A DNA stretch of 24,111 bases from Bacteroidales bacterium (lineage in GTDB: Bacteria; Bacteroidota; Bacteroidia; Bacteroidales; UBA10428), in the NCBI GenBank assembly GCA_016926235.1, contig JAFGOZ010000619.1:1-24111 (forward strand), in the 5' to 3' direction. Shown here one piece after another: positions 24,037 to 24,111 of this stretch; position 1 is the first letter of the stretch; each line of letters opens with the position of its first letter. The translations under genes and the position numbers were made by a program. Under the pieces are notes generated by a model. That model had not been told where the DNA came from. It was given only the letters and a program-made list of their open reading frames with translations, and made no database searches.

Positions 24037-24111
24037 GTCCCTAACGGGACTTAGAAACATTTTCTAACACAATGTTTACCAATATGTCGTCCCTACGGGA
24101 CTGTCCCGTTA
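24037..24111. repeat. REP-like hairpin repeat cluster, right end
   Basis: Unit B, GTCCCTAACGGGAC (24037-24050), forms a 5-bp stem around TAAC. Unit A, GTCCCTACGGGAC (24089-24101), follows after 38 bases, then the beginning of a reversed unit B, cut by the window end. Bases 24089-24111 are identical to bases 1-23. TACCAATAT at 24077-24085 precedes unit A and recurs inverted at the left end. The 38 bases between the units are AT-rich and hold no gene. Confidence 0.75.

Noticed and set aside
1..24111. Circular plasmid or phage suggested by identical ends
   Set aside because: Content is core chromosomal genes with no replication, partition or phage genes, and the ends fall in a dispersed-type repeat.

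Overview
The window looks like a chromosomal segment of a Bacteroidota organism, probably an uncultured Bacteroidales or Marinilabiliales-type lineage (the rank below phylum is inference). The evidence is AT-rich DNA, TAnnTTTG-type promoter boxes in front of several genes, no consistent Shine-Dalgarno sequences, secreted proteins with type IX secretion (T9SS) C-terminal sorting domains, tandem OmpH/Skp chaperones, and the block pdxJ / CBS-ACT / nadK / beta-barrel genes / uppS / bamA / ompH / ompH / murI, a gene order I recognise from this phylum.

Layout. 1-80: small GTCCC/GGGAC hairpin repeats, also found at 24037-24111. 210-6377 (+): the ATPase YchF, overlapping by one base a large secreted M14 zinc carboxypeptidase with a T9SS tail, then an exported PafA-type alkaline-phosphatase homologue with most catalytic residues replaced. 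6399-14806 (-): an envelope and cofactor block. Reading downstream, it holds a CBS-ACT regulator, NAD kinase, two outer-membrane beta-barrel proteins, undecaprenyl-diphosphate synthase, BamA, two OmpH/Skp chaperones, a strong intrinsic terminator, and glutamate racemase. 14861-16404 (+): pdxJ and an alpha/beta hydrolase. 16401-17120 (-): a stand-alone DEDDy exonuclease. 17220-20152 (+): a Dabb protein, type I mannose-6-phosphate isomerase, a TIGR01777 epimerase-like protein and the ribosome-assembly GTPase EngB. 20239-23385 (+): three exported proteins, namely a T9SS protein, a translationally coupled protein of unknown function, and a seven-repeat FG-GAP-type propeller. 23399-23968 (-): a nitroreductase.

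How the genes fit together. The minus-strand block links peptidoglycan precursor supply (MurI gives D-glutamate, UppS gives the lipid carrier) with outer-membrane assembly (BamA and periplasmic chaperones) and NADP supply. The two plus-strand groups at the edges are mainly exported, surface-type proteins. I see no tRNA, rRNA, insertion sequence with a transposase, CRISPR array, phage or defence genes. No stretch over 300 bases lacks a gene. The best leads are the degenerate phosphatase, the paired REP-like repeats at both ends, the duplicated modules in the peptidase, and the unknown protein coupled to a T9SS gene.
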